Shown here piece after piece: positions 26,022 through 35,130 of a stretch of 64,000 nucleotides of DNA. This DNA is from a bacterium SCSIO 12696 (GTDB lineage Bacteria > Pseudomonadota > Gammaproteobacteria > Pseudomonadales > Porticoccaceae). Numbering within the stretch: the first letter of the stretch is position 1; each line of letters begins with the position of its first letter. The notes under the pieces were generated by a model, which was given only the letters and a program-made list of their open reading frames with translations, ran no database searches and had not been told where the DNA came from. The stretch lies in assembly GCA_024397955.1 (NCBI GenBank), contig CP073744.1, positions 1,922,001 through 1,986,000 of the forward strand. The letters are read 5' to 3'. The position numbers and the translations under genes were made by a program.

Positions 26022-27220
26022 AGCTGGCTCACGGGTTCGGTTTGGCCATTGCCACTGGCTGTAGCTTGAGGCTGCAACAGTGGCTGAATGGCCATACCGC
26101 GAACCAACAAAGATGGGCGTTCCAACAAAATCGCGGTGCCCGGCGATACGCCGCGCACCAAAACCGTCTCACTGGCACTTTGCAGCACGTTCACTGGCAT
26201 CACCTGCAGACGATTGTTGTCATCCAGTGCCAATACATTGGTGCGTTCGTAAATGGCGCTTCGCGGCAGTTCGATGGCGTCGTCAAAAGGCCTGCCAGTA
26301 ATTTCTGCTCGTGCAAACAAACCGGGCGCAAACGGCGGTGCCCCATCTTCACGTTTTTGGTAGGCATCACGCACTTCAGCAACGGCATTGACCACCCGGC
26401 TCTGGGTGTCAAAACTCGCTTCCGTACGCACGATATTGCCATGCCATGTGTGAGTTGTGCCGCCAACTTCCACGGCAAAGGCGACTGGAATATCCATACT
26501 GGCACCGGCGTGCAAGGGCAAGTCCACCAGCGCCAGCTGGCTGCTGGTCAAAGGCAGTGGCACTTCCATCACATCGGTAGAAAACGCTTTGCCCACTGCA
26601 GTGCCAATCGCAACCCGGTCACCCACCTGAACATTGGCTTCCAGCAAGCGGCCACTAAAGGGAGCTGTTAGTCGAGTGCGCTGTAAATTAACTCGCGCCT
26701 GATCCAGTTCCGCCAACGCCACTTTCACTTCAGCTTCCGCCGCGGCAATCTGTGGCTTGCGTAAAAACAAGTCGTTGGCTTCGCTGCTGCCCAACTCCTG
26801 CCATTCGCGTTGAGCCAAACGCGCCTGGCCACGCTCCTGAGACAACACTTGTTGTGCCTGAGCCAGGCGAGCCTCGCTGCGTGCCAGGGCAACTTCGTAT
26901 TCCAGGGGCTCTACCTTCAACAGCTCATCGGCAGCGCGGAAAAAGCCGCCGCTGACAAACTGGTCTGACATGGAAATCACGCGGCCAGAGGCTTCCGCCA
27001 CCAAGTCCACTTGCCACTTCGGACGCACGGTGCCCTGGCTGGTGACGATGGCATAGCGGCTTTTCGGTTGTGCGTAAACCACCGGCAGGGCCTGAGGAGC
27101 GGCAGAGACAGCCGGCCGCTCTTTGGGTTTGGGGCCATACAAGAACAAAGCGCTGGTAGCTGCGGCAAAAGCCGCCAAGATGAACAGTGGTAACAGCTTG
27201 CGCTGAGTGGATGAGCTCAT
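26018..27220 (-). CDS. RND efflux periplasmic adaptor (membrane fusion protein)
   Basis: 400 residues with an N-terminal membrane anchor (about 9-27), a lipoyl-like half motif, a coiled-coil hairpin around residues 115-180 rich in Ala/Gln/Glu, and beta-barrel domains (VGDRVAIGTAVGKAF). It joins the inner-membrane pump to an outer-membrane channel. First gene of the two-gene pump operon; translationally coupled to the permease. Confidence 0.92.
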   Translation of the reverse strand: MSSSTQRKLLPLFILAAFAAATSALFLYGPKPKERPAVSAAPQALPVVYAQPKSRYAIVTSQGTVRPKWQVDLVAEASGRVISMSDQFVSGGFFRAADELLKVEPLEYEVALARSEARLAQAQQVLSQERGQARLAQREWQELGSSEANDLFLRKPQIAAAEAEVKVALAELDQARVNLQRTRLTAPFSGRLLEANVQVGDRVAIGTAVGKAFSTDVMEVPLPLTSSQLALVDLPLHAGASMDIPVAFAVEVGGTTHTWHGNIVRTEASFDTQSRVVNAVAEVRDAYQKREDGAPPFAPGLFARAEITGRPFDDAIELPRSAIYERTNVLALDDNNRLQVMPVNVLQSASETVLVRGVSPGTAILLERPSLLVRGMAIQPLLQPQATASGNGQTEPVSQL

Positions 27221-27462
27221 AGTGTTCTCTTTGCTCTTTAGGAAGCCAGGGTGCTGAAGGCGGAGCTAATTGGCCATTATGGAAAACACAAAGGGGTCAG
27301 CTAATCGCTTTTACCAATATTTACACGCTATGTGGGCTGCGAACTCCTATCCTGAAGTGGGTTTACAACCGCCGAGGACGGTAAATACCACTACTCAGTT
27401 GTGGCATCCGCCCCCCCTATGTAAGACAATAGCCTGCGGCGAAACGCCACGCCGGTTTTTAA

Positions 27463-27502
27463 CGGTCACTTATTTGACTTCATTTTGTTATCCGGCTGTC
27501 AC
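27463..27502 (+). promoter_or_regulatory. Tandem Pho-box cluster upstream of the PAP2-glycosyltransferase genes
   Basis: Four 7-base units spaced exactly 11 bases apart: CGGTCAC, TTGACTT, TTGTTAT and CTGTCAC, with degenerate similarity to the PhoB half-site CTGTCAT. A -10-like TAGGCT lies 10 bases after the last unit. In the 345-base gap from 27221 to 27565 this is the only structure that I can interpret. Confidence 0.55.
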
Positions 27503-27615
27503 AAACACCTCCTAGGCTCTGTTCAACTGTAGGAAAAACACCACGTTACAGGGTACTAACATGAGGTGTGGCAGCGATGAGCCGGATAATGCATCGAACC
27601 CATATTCGGAGCAGC

Positions 27616-28137
27616 ATGAAAGTTCTTCAGGCCATTCATCAGTTCGATGTACGAGCCTTTACCTGGTGCATGCGGCGCAAACATCTGGCCCTGTGGTCGC
27701 GGCTCAGTCGCACCATCTCGTTCACCGCAGACGGGTATTTTTACCCCTTGGTGGCAGTGGCGATTCTGTTGCTGTTCGGCGCCCGCGGCGAACGTATTTT
27801 CTGGGTCATCCTGGCCGCCTACGCCATCGAGCGATGCATCTATTTCGCCTTGAAGAATCTGCTCAAGCGGGATCGCCCAGCGGATGCACTGCCAGAGTTC
27901 GAGAGTTTTATCACTCCGTCGGACAAATTCAGCCTGCCTTCCGGGCACACCTCCGCTGCGTTTCTGATGGCCGGCCTGATGAGCCACCTGTTCCTGCCAC
28001 TGGTGTGGTTGTTGTACCTGTGGGCCTGCCTGGTCGGCACATCTCGGGTGTTTCTGGGGGTGCACTTCCCCACCGATATTCTCGCCGGTGCCACCATGGG
28101 CAGCTCCATCGCCCTGATGGCCATTCCCTGGATGTAG
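27616..28137 (+). CDS. PAP2-family phosphatase (phosphatidate phosphatase-like)
   Basis: 173 residues from the ATG at 27616 (MKVLQAIHQFD), which has GGAG four bases upstream; an ATG at 27577 would add 13 residues. Five to six membrane segments. The three acid-phosphatase motifs are intact: KNLLKRDRP, PSGHTSA and SRVFLGVHFPTD. Such enzymes release phosphate from lipid phosphates such as phosphatidic acid. It lies between a Pho-box cluster and a glycosyltransferase gene 37 bases downstream, so a role in making diacylglycerol under phosphate limitation is inferred. Confidence 0.88.
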   Translation: MKVLQAIHQFDVRAFTWCMRRKHLALWSRLSRTISFTADGYFYPLVAVAILLLFGARGERIFWVILAAYAIERCIYFALKNLLKRDRPADALPEFESFITPSDKFSLPSGHTSAAFLMAGLMSHLFLPLVWLLYLWACLVGTSRVFLGVHFPTDILAGATMGSSIALMAIPWM

Positions 28138-28174
28138 CGTCTTCTTTTGCAACCGGCAATGGAGTGGCGGTTCA

Positions 28175-29263
28175 ATGAAAATTCTATACGGTGTACAAGC
28201 CACGGGTAACGGCCATATCACTCGCGCCCGCGCCATGGCGCCCGCCCTGCAGCAGCAGGGATTACAAGTAGACTATTTGTTTTCCGGCCGCCGTCCTGAA
28301 CAGCTTTTCGATATGGAGCCATTTGGCAACTACCGTTGCCGACAGGGGTTGAGCTTCCGTACCCACCAGGGAAAAGTCGCCCTTTGGCCAACGGCCAAAG
28401 CCATAAAACCATCGGTATTCTTCCGCGAAGTGCGCGATCTGGATGTATCGGATTACGACTTAATCATCAGCGACTTTGAGCCCATCACCGCCTGGGCCGG
28501 TTTTTTGGCGAAAAAACCGGTAGTGGGTTTGGGCCACCAATACGCATTTATGCACCCAATCCCCCAACAGCGGGGATCCCTGCTGGCACGGGTAGTGACC
28601 CGCTGGTTTGCCCCGGCCAAAGTGCGTCTGGGCTTGCACTGGCACCACTTTGACCAGCCCATTTTGCCACCCATTGCACCGGTTTCTGTGGCGCCTCAGG
28701 CCAAAGTCGAAGGGCTTTATCTCGTATATCTGCCGTTTGAGTGTCTGGGCGCCATTCGCCGCCTGCTGGCGCCTTTTAAGCAGTACCGCTTTGCCATATA
28801 TCACCCGGAAGCCGAGCGCGCGGATGAGGGCAACCTGCAGTTCTACCCACCATCACGCAGTGGCTTTCACCGCACCATGGCACAAGCTTGTGGGGTCATT
28901 GGCAACGCCGGTTTTGGCCTTGCCAGCGAAGCGCTGCAAATGGGCAAGAAATTGCTGGTCAAGCCCCTGGCGGGCCAGCCGGAACAGGTGTCCAACGCGC
29001 TTACCCTGGAGTTACTGGAGTTGGCCCAGGTAATGGATCAGCTGGACACCTCCGTGGCAGAAAAATGGTTGCAACAGAGCCCGGCCCACAAAATTGAATA
29101 CCCGGATGTGGCGGCAGCGGTGGCCCAGTGGATTGCCGCCGGAGATCTGACCACCATCACCGAGTTGGCCGGCGAACTTTGGCGCCAGTCCAGCTGCGTG
29201 GAGTCACGTGCCTTTGCGGTCAATGTACTTGGCGAGTGGCTTTACTTGCCCGATATGACTTAG
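28175..29263 (+). CDS. MJ1255/VC2487-type glycosyltransferase
   Basis: 362 residues. It starts MKILYGVQATGNGHITRA, the glycine-rich acceptor-side motif of GT-B enzymes of the MurG-like MJ1255/VC2487 family (TIGR00661). The C-terminal donor site is AGFGLASEALQMGKKLLVKPLAGQPEQVSNAL, near residues 250-280. It lies between a PAP2 phosphatase and a PlcP-like phospholipase gene, both phosphate-linked, which suggests that diacylglycerol is the acceptor and a glycolipid the product. The family's true acceptor is not established, and this is not the usual Agt glycosyltransferase. Confidence 0.8.
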   Translation: MKILYGVQATGNGHITRARAMAPALQQQGLQVDYLFSGRRPEQLFDMEPFGNYRCRQGLSFRTHQGKVALWPTAKAIKPSVFFREVRDLDVSDYDLIISDFEPITAWAGFLAKKPVVGLGHQYAFMHPIPQQRGSLLARVVTRWFAPAKVRLGLHWHHFDQPILPPIAPVSVAPQAKVEGLYLVYLPFECLGAIRRLLAPFKQYRFAIYHPEAERADEGNLQFYPPSRSGFHRTMAQACGVIGNAGFGLASEALQMGKKLLVKPLAGQPEQVSNALTLELLELAQVMDQLDTSVAEKWLQQSPAHKIEYPDVAAAVAQWIAAGDLTTITELAGELWRQSSCVESRAFAVNVLGEWLYLPDMT

Positions 29264-29303
29264 CGGTGTTTGCGTCAATCGCTGTAAAAAACCCTTAGTA
29301 AAA

Positions 29304-29337
29304 CTGTCAACGGGCTGTCATTCAGCGATCCTACAGT
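29304..29337 (+). promoter_or_regulatory. Pho box and -10 upstream of the PlcP-like gene
   Basis: CTGTCAA-CGGG-CTGTCAT, two half-sites at an 11-base pitch, is close to the PhoB consensus. TACAGT, a -10 hexamer, lies 10 bases further, the geometry of PhoB-activated promoters. The next gene starts 25 bases later. Confidence 0.75.
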
Positions 29338-29361
29338 GCAAAAAAACTTGGGAATATCGGC

Positions 29362-30192
29362 ATGAATAACTTCCAACGCCCCTTGAGTTTTAACACCTTG
29401 TTTCTGTCGGATATCCACTTGGGCGACAAAAGTTGCAAGGCGGATTTTTTGCTCAGCCTGCTCAACCAAGTGCACTGCAAAACCATCTACTTGATTGGCG
29501 ATATTGTCGATCTTTGGGTGATGTCAAAAAGCAGTATCCACTGGCCAGCGAACCACCAAAAAGTACTCCATCGCCTGACCGAAATGGCCAACAGTGGCAC
29601 CGAAGTGATTTACGTGCCCGGTAACCACGATGAGCCACTGCGCAACTACGTGGGCAGTGAATTGATGGGCGTTGAACTGCACCGGGAATACATTCACACC
29701 ACCGCCGACAACCGCCGCTTGCTGCTGTTGCACGGCGACGAATTTGACTCGGCGATTATTTTCAGCCCGCTGCAACGACTCATTGGCTACTGTTCCTACA
29801 GCCTGCTGCTGGCCATTAACGGTGCCAACAATCGCATACGCCGCTGGCTGGGTTTACCTTACTGGTCACTGGCCTACCACATCAAAAACAAGGTCGGTAA
29901 CGCACGGCGAGCCATTGAAACCTTTGAGCGCGCCGCTGCGGAAGAGGCCCGACGCAGGGGCTTTGACGGCATTGTCTGCGGCCACATACACCAACCGGAA
30001 ATTCGTCACTACGGTGACACCCTGTACTGCAACGACGGCGATTGGCTGGAAAGCTGCACCGCTCTGGTTGAAAACCATGACGGCAGCCTGGAGCTACTTC
30101 ACTGGGCCGATTATCAGCAAACTGTTAAAGCGGAACCCGCAGCCAATGACGCCTACGCCTGCATCACTTCGCTCCCAGTGAGGGCAAGTTAG
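29362..30192 (+). CDS. plcP: PlcP-like metallophosphoesterase (phospholipase C for lipid remodelling)
   Basis: 276 residues, the expected length. Calcineurin-like metal motifs are intact: FLSDIHLG near residue 14, GDIVDLW near 46, GNHDE near 81, LHGDEFD near 118 and VCGHIHQPE near 211. The long middle region and C-terminal NDGDWLESCTALVEN match the PlcP group rather than LpxH. In other bacteria PlcP removes headgroups from phosphatidylcholine or -ethanolamine when phosphate is scarce, giving diacylglycerol. A near-consensus Pho box lies 41-58 bases upstream, and a PAP2 and a glycosyltransferase gene precede it. Confidence 0.82.
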   Translation: MNNFQRPLSFNTLFLSDIHLGDKSCKADFLLSLLNQVHCKTIYLIGDIVDLWVMSKSSIHWPANHQKVLHRLTEMANSGTEVIYVPGNHDEPLRNYVGSELMGVELHREYIHTTADNRRLLLLHGDEFDSAIIFSPLQRLIGYCSYSLLLAINGANNRIRRWLGLPYWSLAYHIKNKVGNARRAIETFERAAAEEARRRGFDGIVCGHIHQPEIRHYGDTLYCNDGDWLESCTALVENHDGSLELLHWADYQQTVKAEPAANDAYACITSLPVRAS

Positions 30193-30440
30193 AGCACTTT
30201 TTACACTAGAATTGGCTGCGTGACCTGAACCTGGTGTGACTTGCTGAGACACGCCGCAAGTACATCCATGTAGGCTCGGGGCCAGCTTCCATGATGGCCA
30301 CTGTCACAGCAAGCCACCCCAAATTTACGTCTTCAAGTTTTGTCGGGGCGCAACAATTTGCAATAAAACCGCAACCCCACAGCAACATCACCGTCATCTG
30401 CTGTTTATAGAGTTCTCCACAATCAGAAGAGGACTCAGCG

Positions 30441-31802
30441 ATGAAAGTAACAGTATTTGGCGGTGGTTATGTGGGCTTGGTGACTGGGGCATGCTTGGCC
30501 CAGGTAGGCCACGATGTGGTTTGTGCGGATATCGACACCGACAAGGTCGCGCAACTCAATAGCGGCATCAGCCCCATTTTTGAGCCCGGCCTGGATGCCT
30601 ATCTACAAGGCGGCTTGCGCCAGGAGCACCTGCGCTTTACCACCGATATGGAAGCCGCAGTCGCCCATGGCGACGTGCAGTTTATCGCTGTGGGCACCCC
30701 CGCCAATCAAGATGGTTCTGCCGACGTACACAGTGTACTGGCGGTGGCCGCCACCATTGGTCAATATCTGGATCATCAAGCAGTTATCGTTACCAAATCA
30801 ACGGTTCCCGTGGGTACCGCCGATCAAGTTCAGCAGGTTTTACAGCAATGCTTCGACAGCCGCGGTGTTTACCCTCAGGCGCAAGTAGCCTCCAACCCGG
30901 AGTTTCTGAAAGAAGGCGCGGCCATTCACGATTTTATGAAACCGGATCGCATTGTGGTGGGTACGGACTCTAAGTGGGTGGAAGAAACCATGCGTGAGCT
31001 GTACGCCCCGTTCAATCGCAATCACGAACGTTTGATGGTGATGGATGTGCGCTCCGCAGAGCTGACCAAATACGCGGCCAACGCCATGCTGGCCACCAAA
31101 ATCAGCTTTATCAACGAAATCGCCAATATTGCCGAAACTGTGGGTGCAGATATCGAGCACGTGCGCCAGGGTATCGGTGCCGATCCACGCATCGGCTACC
31201 ACTTCATCTATCCCGGCTGTGGTTACGGGGGCTCCTGCTTTCCCAAGGACGTACGCGCACTGGAAGCCACCGCTGTCAACAACGGCTACGTCAGCCATCT
31301 GTTAAAAGCGGTAGACGGCGTTAACGAATGCCAGAAGCGGCGCCTGTTTGAAAAAGTACACCGCTATTTCGACGGCGACTTGGCGGGTAAAACGTTCGCG
31401 ATTTGGGGGCTGGCTTTCAAGCCCAATACCGACGATATCCGGGAAGCGCCCAGCCGTGAGTTAATGGCGCAATTGTGGCGCAGCGGAGCCAAAGTAAAAG
31501 CTTACGACCCTCACGCCATGGATGCCATCCAGGGCATTTACGGTCATCGCGACGATTTGGTTTTGACCGGCACCAAAGAGGCCGCCGCCGCGGGTGCCGA
31601 TGCCTTGATTCTGTGCACCGAGTGGAAAGCCTTTTGGGCACCGGACTTTGCCGCTTTGCGCCAACAGCTGAAAACCCCGGTTATTTTTGACGGTCGCAAC
31701 CTGTACGACCCCAAGCGTATTCAGGAACAGGGCTTTGACTACTTTGGCATTGGTCGCAGCGCTCGGGGTAAGAACGTCACCGCCATTGCCAAGGTCGCCT
31801 AG
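30441..31802 (+). CDS. ugd: UDP-glucose 6-dehydrogenase
   Basis: 453 residues. NAD-binding GGGYVGL at the N-terminus, catalytic cysteine in YGGSCFPKDVRAL near residue 264, and C-terminal FKPNTDDIREAPS. It oxidises UDP-glucose to UDP-glucuronate in two NAD-dependent steps, for polysaccharide or glycolipid synthesis. Length normal. AGAGGAC precedes the ATG. The 248 bases upstream contain the promoter region but no clear Pho box; a link with the glycolipid module is possible (UDP-glucuronate is a donor for glucuronosyl lipids) but unproved. Confidence 0.95.
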   Translation: MKVTVFGGGYVGLVTGACLAQVGHDVVCADIDTDKVAQLNSGISPIFEPGLDAYLQGGLRQEHLRFTTDMEAAVAHGDVQFIAVGTPANQDGSADVHSVLAVAATIGQYLDHQAVIVTKSTVPVGTADQVQQVLQQCFDSRGVYPQAQVASNPEFLKEGAAIHDFMKPDRIVVGTDSKWVEETMRELYAPFNRNHERLMVMDVRSAELTKYAANAMLATKISFINEIANIAETVGADIEHVRQGIGADPRIGYHFIYPGCGYGGSCFPKDVRALEATAVNNGYVSHLLKAVDGVNECQKRRLFEKVHRYFDGDLAGKTFAIWGLAFKPNTDDIREAPSRELMAQLWRSGAKVKAYDPHAMDAIQGIYGHRDDLVLTGTKEAAAAGADALILCTEWKAFWAPDFAALRQQLKTPVIFDGRNLYDPKRIQEQGFDYFGIGRSARGKNVTAIAKVA

Positions 31803-31833
31803 GGCCTGTTTCAGGGCGGTTAAAAGGCTTTCA

Positions 31834-32403
31834 CTAAAGGTAAATGGCCTCTGCCACCATGGGTTCGCCCACCTCGCCGCGTTTGCGACTGCCGAACAGT
31901 ACCTCGACCAGGGTCAGGGCAAACTCCAGCGAGGTGCCTGGCCCCTGGCTGGTGACACAGTTGCCGTCCACCAGCACTCGGGACTGATTGTCCACCTTGC
32001 GTGCCGCCATCTGCTGAAAAGCCGGGTGGCCGGTGGCAGTTTTGTCGTCTAGCAGGCCGTGGCTGCCAAGCACCAAGGCCGGGGCCGCACAAATCGCCGC
32101 ATACCATTTCCCAGCCCCCGCCTGTTGTTTCAGCAGCTCAACCAAACGCCCGTTGTCGCGCATATGTTCAGCGCCGGGGATACCGCCAGGCACGGCAATC
32201 AAATCCCAATCATCGCCACAGTCATCAATATGACAGTCGGCACTCATGGCGATGCCGTGAGCGGTAACAACGGATTTTCTGCCCTCGTCGGCCACACTGG
32301 CCAGGGACACTGCCACGCCAGCCCGGCGCAGCACGTCAACAATAGTGACAACTTCGATATCTTCAGTGCCATCGGCGATGGGCACCAGCACGTTCTTTGC
32401 CAT
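31834..32403 (-). CDS. yajL: DJ-1/PfpI-family protein YajL
   Basis: 189 residues. DJ-1 fold with the nucleophilic cysteine in YAAICAAPALVL near residue 105 and the acidic partner in the N-terminal ADGTEDIE. YajL-type proteins act as chaperones or deglycases protecting against oxidative or carbonyl stress; the activity is debated. Converges with ugd across 31 bases. The ATG at 32403 is 86 bases from the divergent small gene at 32490. Confidence 0.9.
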   Translation of the reverse strand: MAKNVLVPIADGTEDIEVVTIVDVLRRAGVAVSLASVADEGRKSVVTAHGIAMSADCHIDDCGDDWDLIAVPGGIPGAEHMRDNGRLVELLKQQAGAGKWYAAICAAPALVLGSHGLLDDKTATGHPAFQQMAARKVDNQSRVLVDGNCVTSQGPGTSLEFALTLVEVLFGSRKRGEVGEPMVAEAIYL

Positions 32404-32489
32404 GGTAATGTTCCAATTGGTGAAAGTGTCGGGTTAAACTGTCGCTGTTCTGACAATCATCTTTTCGCGTTATCAATTTTGAGTCAACC

Positions 32490-32810
32490 ATGACTGTGTT
32501 TATCCTGCAAAACCAGCATCACCAGTACCTTGGCAAAGATGGGGAATGGCTGGATGGCTGTGACGCCAATGCACTGTTTCGCAGCCCTCACTACGACATT
32601 GCCCTGAACCAGCTGGTTGAGGCCAATGCCAAAGACTACGCTCTGCGTGGTGTCGTGGTCAGCTGTGATGTAGACAGCCGGGGTCGGCCGCTGTTGCAAC
32701 AGGACGAACCACAAAAACCGTTAGAAGAATCCAATCAGGACTGCGATGCCGATGCTCAACCTTCGGCCGCAGCAACCAGTGAGCAGAGTGCCGAACTGGC
32801 CACCTCGTAA
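32490..32810 (+). CDS. Conserved small protein upstream of gshA, unknown function
   Basis: 106 residues. The first ~70 residues are a compact domain (FILQNQHHQYLGKDGEWLDG, HYDIALNQLVEAN, LRGVVVSCDVD); the rest is an acidic, Ala/Ser-rich low-complexity tail. No signal peptide or membrane segment; probably cytosolic. It precedes gshA by 38 bases, and similar small proteins next to gshA are common in related bacteria, so a link with glutathione synthesis is plausible but unproved. Confidence 0.7.
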   Translation: MTVFILQNQHHQYLGKDGEWLDGCDANALFRSPHYDIALNQLVEANAKDYALRGVVVSCDVDSRGRPLLQQDEPQKPLEESNQDCDADAQPSAAATSEQSAELATS

Positions 32811-32848
32811 TCAGCCACCTCGTAACTATCTCGCTCAGGGAGCCTGTT

Positions 32849-34459
32849 TTGCCAGATAACCACAACCCGCCAACCGGGCAGCTGCAGCAGCGCCTGGCCC
32901 TTTTGAAGCAACCCGGCCGCCAGAAACTGCTGGCGGGCATTCGCCACGGTGTGGAAAAAGAGAGCTTGCGGGTAACACCCGATGGCCAGCTGGCACTAAC
33001 CCCGCACCCACAAGGGCTGGGCTCAGCACTGGCACACCCATCGATTACCACCGACTTTTCAGAAGCGCTGCTGGAGTTTATTACCGAGCCCAGCGACTCT
33101 CACCAGCAAACTATCAATTATCTGGAGCAATTACACCGCTATACCTACCGCCAAATCGGCGATGAGTTACTGTGGGCCAACAGCATGCCCTGTGTGCTGG
33201 GGGCCGACGAAGACATTCCCGAAGCCCGCTATGGCAGCTCCAATGTGGGCACCATGAAACAGGTTTACCGCATTGGCCTGGGCCACCGCTATGGCCGTTT
33301 GATGCAAACCATTGCCGGGATTCATTACAACTTTTCCCTGCCGGATTCGCTGTGGGAGTTGTTGCAGCAGGAAGACCAGCACAACGGTTCGCTGACCGAC
33401 TACAAGACGGAAGGCTATCTGGGCCTGATCCGCAACTTCCGCCGTTATTTCTGGCTGCTGATGTACCTGTTTGGTGCGTCGCCAGCGGTGTGTCGCAGTT
33501 TTGCAAAAAACCGCAACCATCAATTGAGCCCTATCGGCACCGATCATCACAGCCTGCACAGCCCTCAGGCCACGTCCCTGCGCATGGGCGACCTGGGTTA
33601 CCAAAGCTCGGCCCAAGACGAACTGGTAGTGTGCTACAACACCCTGGATCAATACATCACCACCTTACGCAGTGCCCTCAGCAAGCCCTACCCTGACTAT
33701 GAGCAAGCCGGCCTTAAAAACCCCGATGGCAGTTACCGACAGCTCAACACCCACTTGCTGCAAATCGAAAACGAGTTCTACAGCCCGATTCGACCCAAGC
33801 GCACGACTCATTCCGGGGAACCCCCGGTGCGTGCCCTGTGGGAGCGGGGCATTGAATACATCGAAGTTCGCTGCCTGGACTTAAATCCCTTGCTGCCGGT
33901 GGGCATAGACGCCCGGCAAATGCGCTTTGTGGATACCTTCCTGGTGATGTGCCTGCTCAACGACAGCCCAACCACCTACACCGTCGAGTACTATGGCATT
34001 CTCGAAAACCAACGCCGCATGGTGTATCGGGGGCGAGACCCGGAGCTGACACTGTTGCGTAACGAGGTAGAGGTGCCCTTACAACAGTGGGGCCAGGAGC
34101 TGTTTGCGGCCATGGCGCCCGTTGCCAAGCTGTTGGATAACAGCCACGGTGGCACCGATTACAGCGAGGCGCTGACCCATTTTGCCCGCCAGCTGAACCA
34201 GCCTGAGCTCACCTTGTCGGCGGGCATACTGGCGGACATCGAAGGCAATCAGAGCTCCTACTTCCGCCGCGCTCTGGCACATTCTCGCCAACACCGGGAG
34301 TACTTTATGGATTCGCCGTTGGATCCGGCGGTGGAAGAACAACTGCAGCAACAAGCGCAAGACTCCCTGGCCAAACAGCGGGACATCGAAGCCGCAGATA
34401 ACATAACTTTTGAGGAGTTTTTGGCCAATTACTACCGCGGTTGCGACTTCAGCCTGTAA
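32849..34459 (+). CDS. gshA: Glutamate-cysteine ligase
   Basis: 536 residues. Motifs HGVEKESLRVTPDG near residue 34, TTDFSEALLEFIT near 67, and AGIHYNFSLPDSLW near 154 are typical of the proteobacterial GshA group. It joins glutamate and cysteine, the first step of glutathione synthesis. The start is TTG at 32849: GGGAG lies six bases upstream and no ATG or GTG is near. The next gene starts with GTG only six bases after the stop. Confidence 0.95.
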   Translation: MPDNHNPPTGQLQQRLALLKQPGRQKLLAGIRHGVEKESLRVTPDGQLALTPHPQGLGSALAHPSITTDFSEALLEFITEPSDSHQQTINYLEQLHRYTYRQIGDELLWANSMPCVLGADEDIPEARYGSSNVGTMKQVYRIGLGHRYGRLMQTIAGIHYNFSLPDSLWELLQQEDQHNGSLTDYKTEGYLGLIRNFRRYFWLLMYLFGASPAVCRSFAKNRNHQLSPIGTDHHSLHSPQATSLRMGDLGYQSSAQDELVVCYNTLDQYITTLRSALSKPYPDYEQAGLKNPDGSYRQLNTHLLQIENEFYSPIRPKRTTHSGEPPVRALWERGIEYIEVRCLDLNPLLPVGIDARQMRFVDTFLVMCLLNDSPTTYTVEYYGILENQRRMVYRGRDPELTLLRNEVEVPLQQWGQELFAAMAPVAKLLDNSHGGTDYSEALTHFARQLNQPELTLSAGILADIEGNQSSYFRRALAHSRQHREYFMDSPLDPAVEEQLQQQAQDSLAKQRDIEAADNITFEEFLANYYRGCDFSL

Positions 34460-34465
34460 TCCACC

Positions 34466-35041
34466 GTGAATTACCTGGCCCACATTCTTCTCTCCGGTGA
34501 TGAGCCTGAGATCAAAATTGGCGGGCTATTGGGAGATTTTGTAAAGGGCCCTCTGCGGGGGCAATACCCCCACCGCATCGAGCAGGGCATTGCCCTGCAT
34601 CGTGCCATTGATAGCTGGTTCGACCAACAATCCCAGGTGATTGCAGCCCGCGCCCGTTTTGAACCTCCTCTGCGCCGCTTCGCCGGGATTATCGTAGATA
34701 TCTGTTACGACCACCTACTGGCAAAAAACTGGCAACAGCACCACCCTCAACCTTTAAACCGGTTCAGCGGTGATTTTTACCAACTGCTGCGCGACCACTA
34801 TCACTTGCTGCCACAACGAGCTCAGCGCTTTACTGACCACGCCCCCGGCATTGGCCTGCTGGAAAACTACGCCCATCGACACACTGTTGGCCTGACGCTC
34901 AGCCGCATCGAACAACGCTTTCGCCGCCCGGTGGATTTAAGTGCTGCGTCAGTACAGCTGGAGCACCAGTGGCCGCAATTGCAGCGAGAGTTTGACCAGC
35001 TGTTTCCACGGGCGAGAGCCTTTGCCGAACAACATAGGTAG
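34466..35041 (+). CDS. ACP phosphodiesterase-like protein (AcpH/YajB family)
   Basis: 191 residues. Starts MNYLAHILLSGDEPEIKIGGLLGDFVKG, and contains HRAIDSWFD and FAGIIVDICYDHLL, with the His/Asp residues that bind metal in HD-like AcpH enzymes. E. coli AcpH hydrolyses the phosphopantetheine of acyl carrier protein. Start codon GTG at 34466. Downstream of gshA and probably co-transcribed; dsbB follows after 90 bases. Confidence 0.85.
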   Translation: MNYLAHILLSGDEPEIKIGGLLGDFVKGPLRGQYPHRIEQGIALHRAIDSWFDQQSQVIAARARFEPPLRRFAGIIVDICYDHLLAKNWQQHHPQPLNRFSGDFYQLLRDHYHLLPQRAQRFTDHAPGIGLLENYAHRHTVGLTLSRIEQRFRRPVDLSAASVQLEHQWPQLQREFDQLFPRARAFAEQHR

Positions 35042-35130
35042 TGATTAACCAATCTTTACCCTGCTCGATTGAAGCCCAAAAGCAGTTTCTGCCATACTCG
35101 CCATCACTTTGGATTGGATACAAATACAAT

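Noticed and set aside
27270..27515. 81-residue open frame in the gap before the PAP2 gene
   Set aside because: No good ribosome-binding site, no domain, and it covers the Pho-box array; treated as non-coding.
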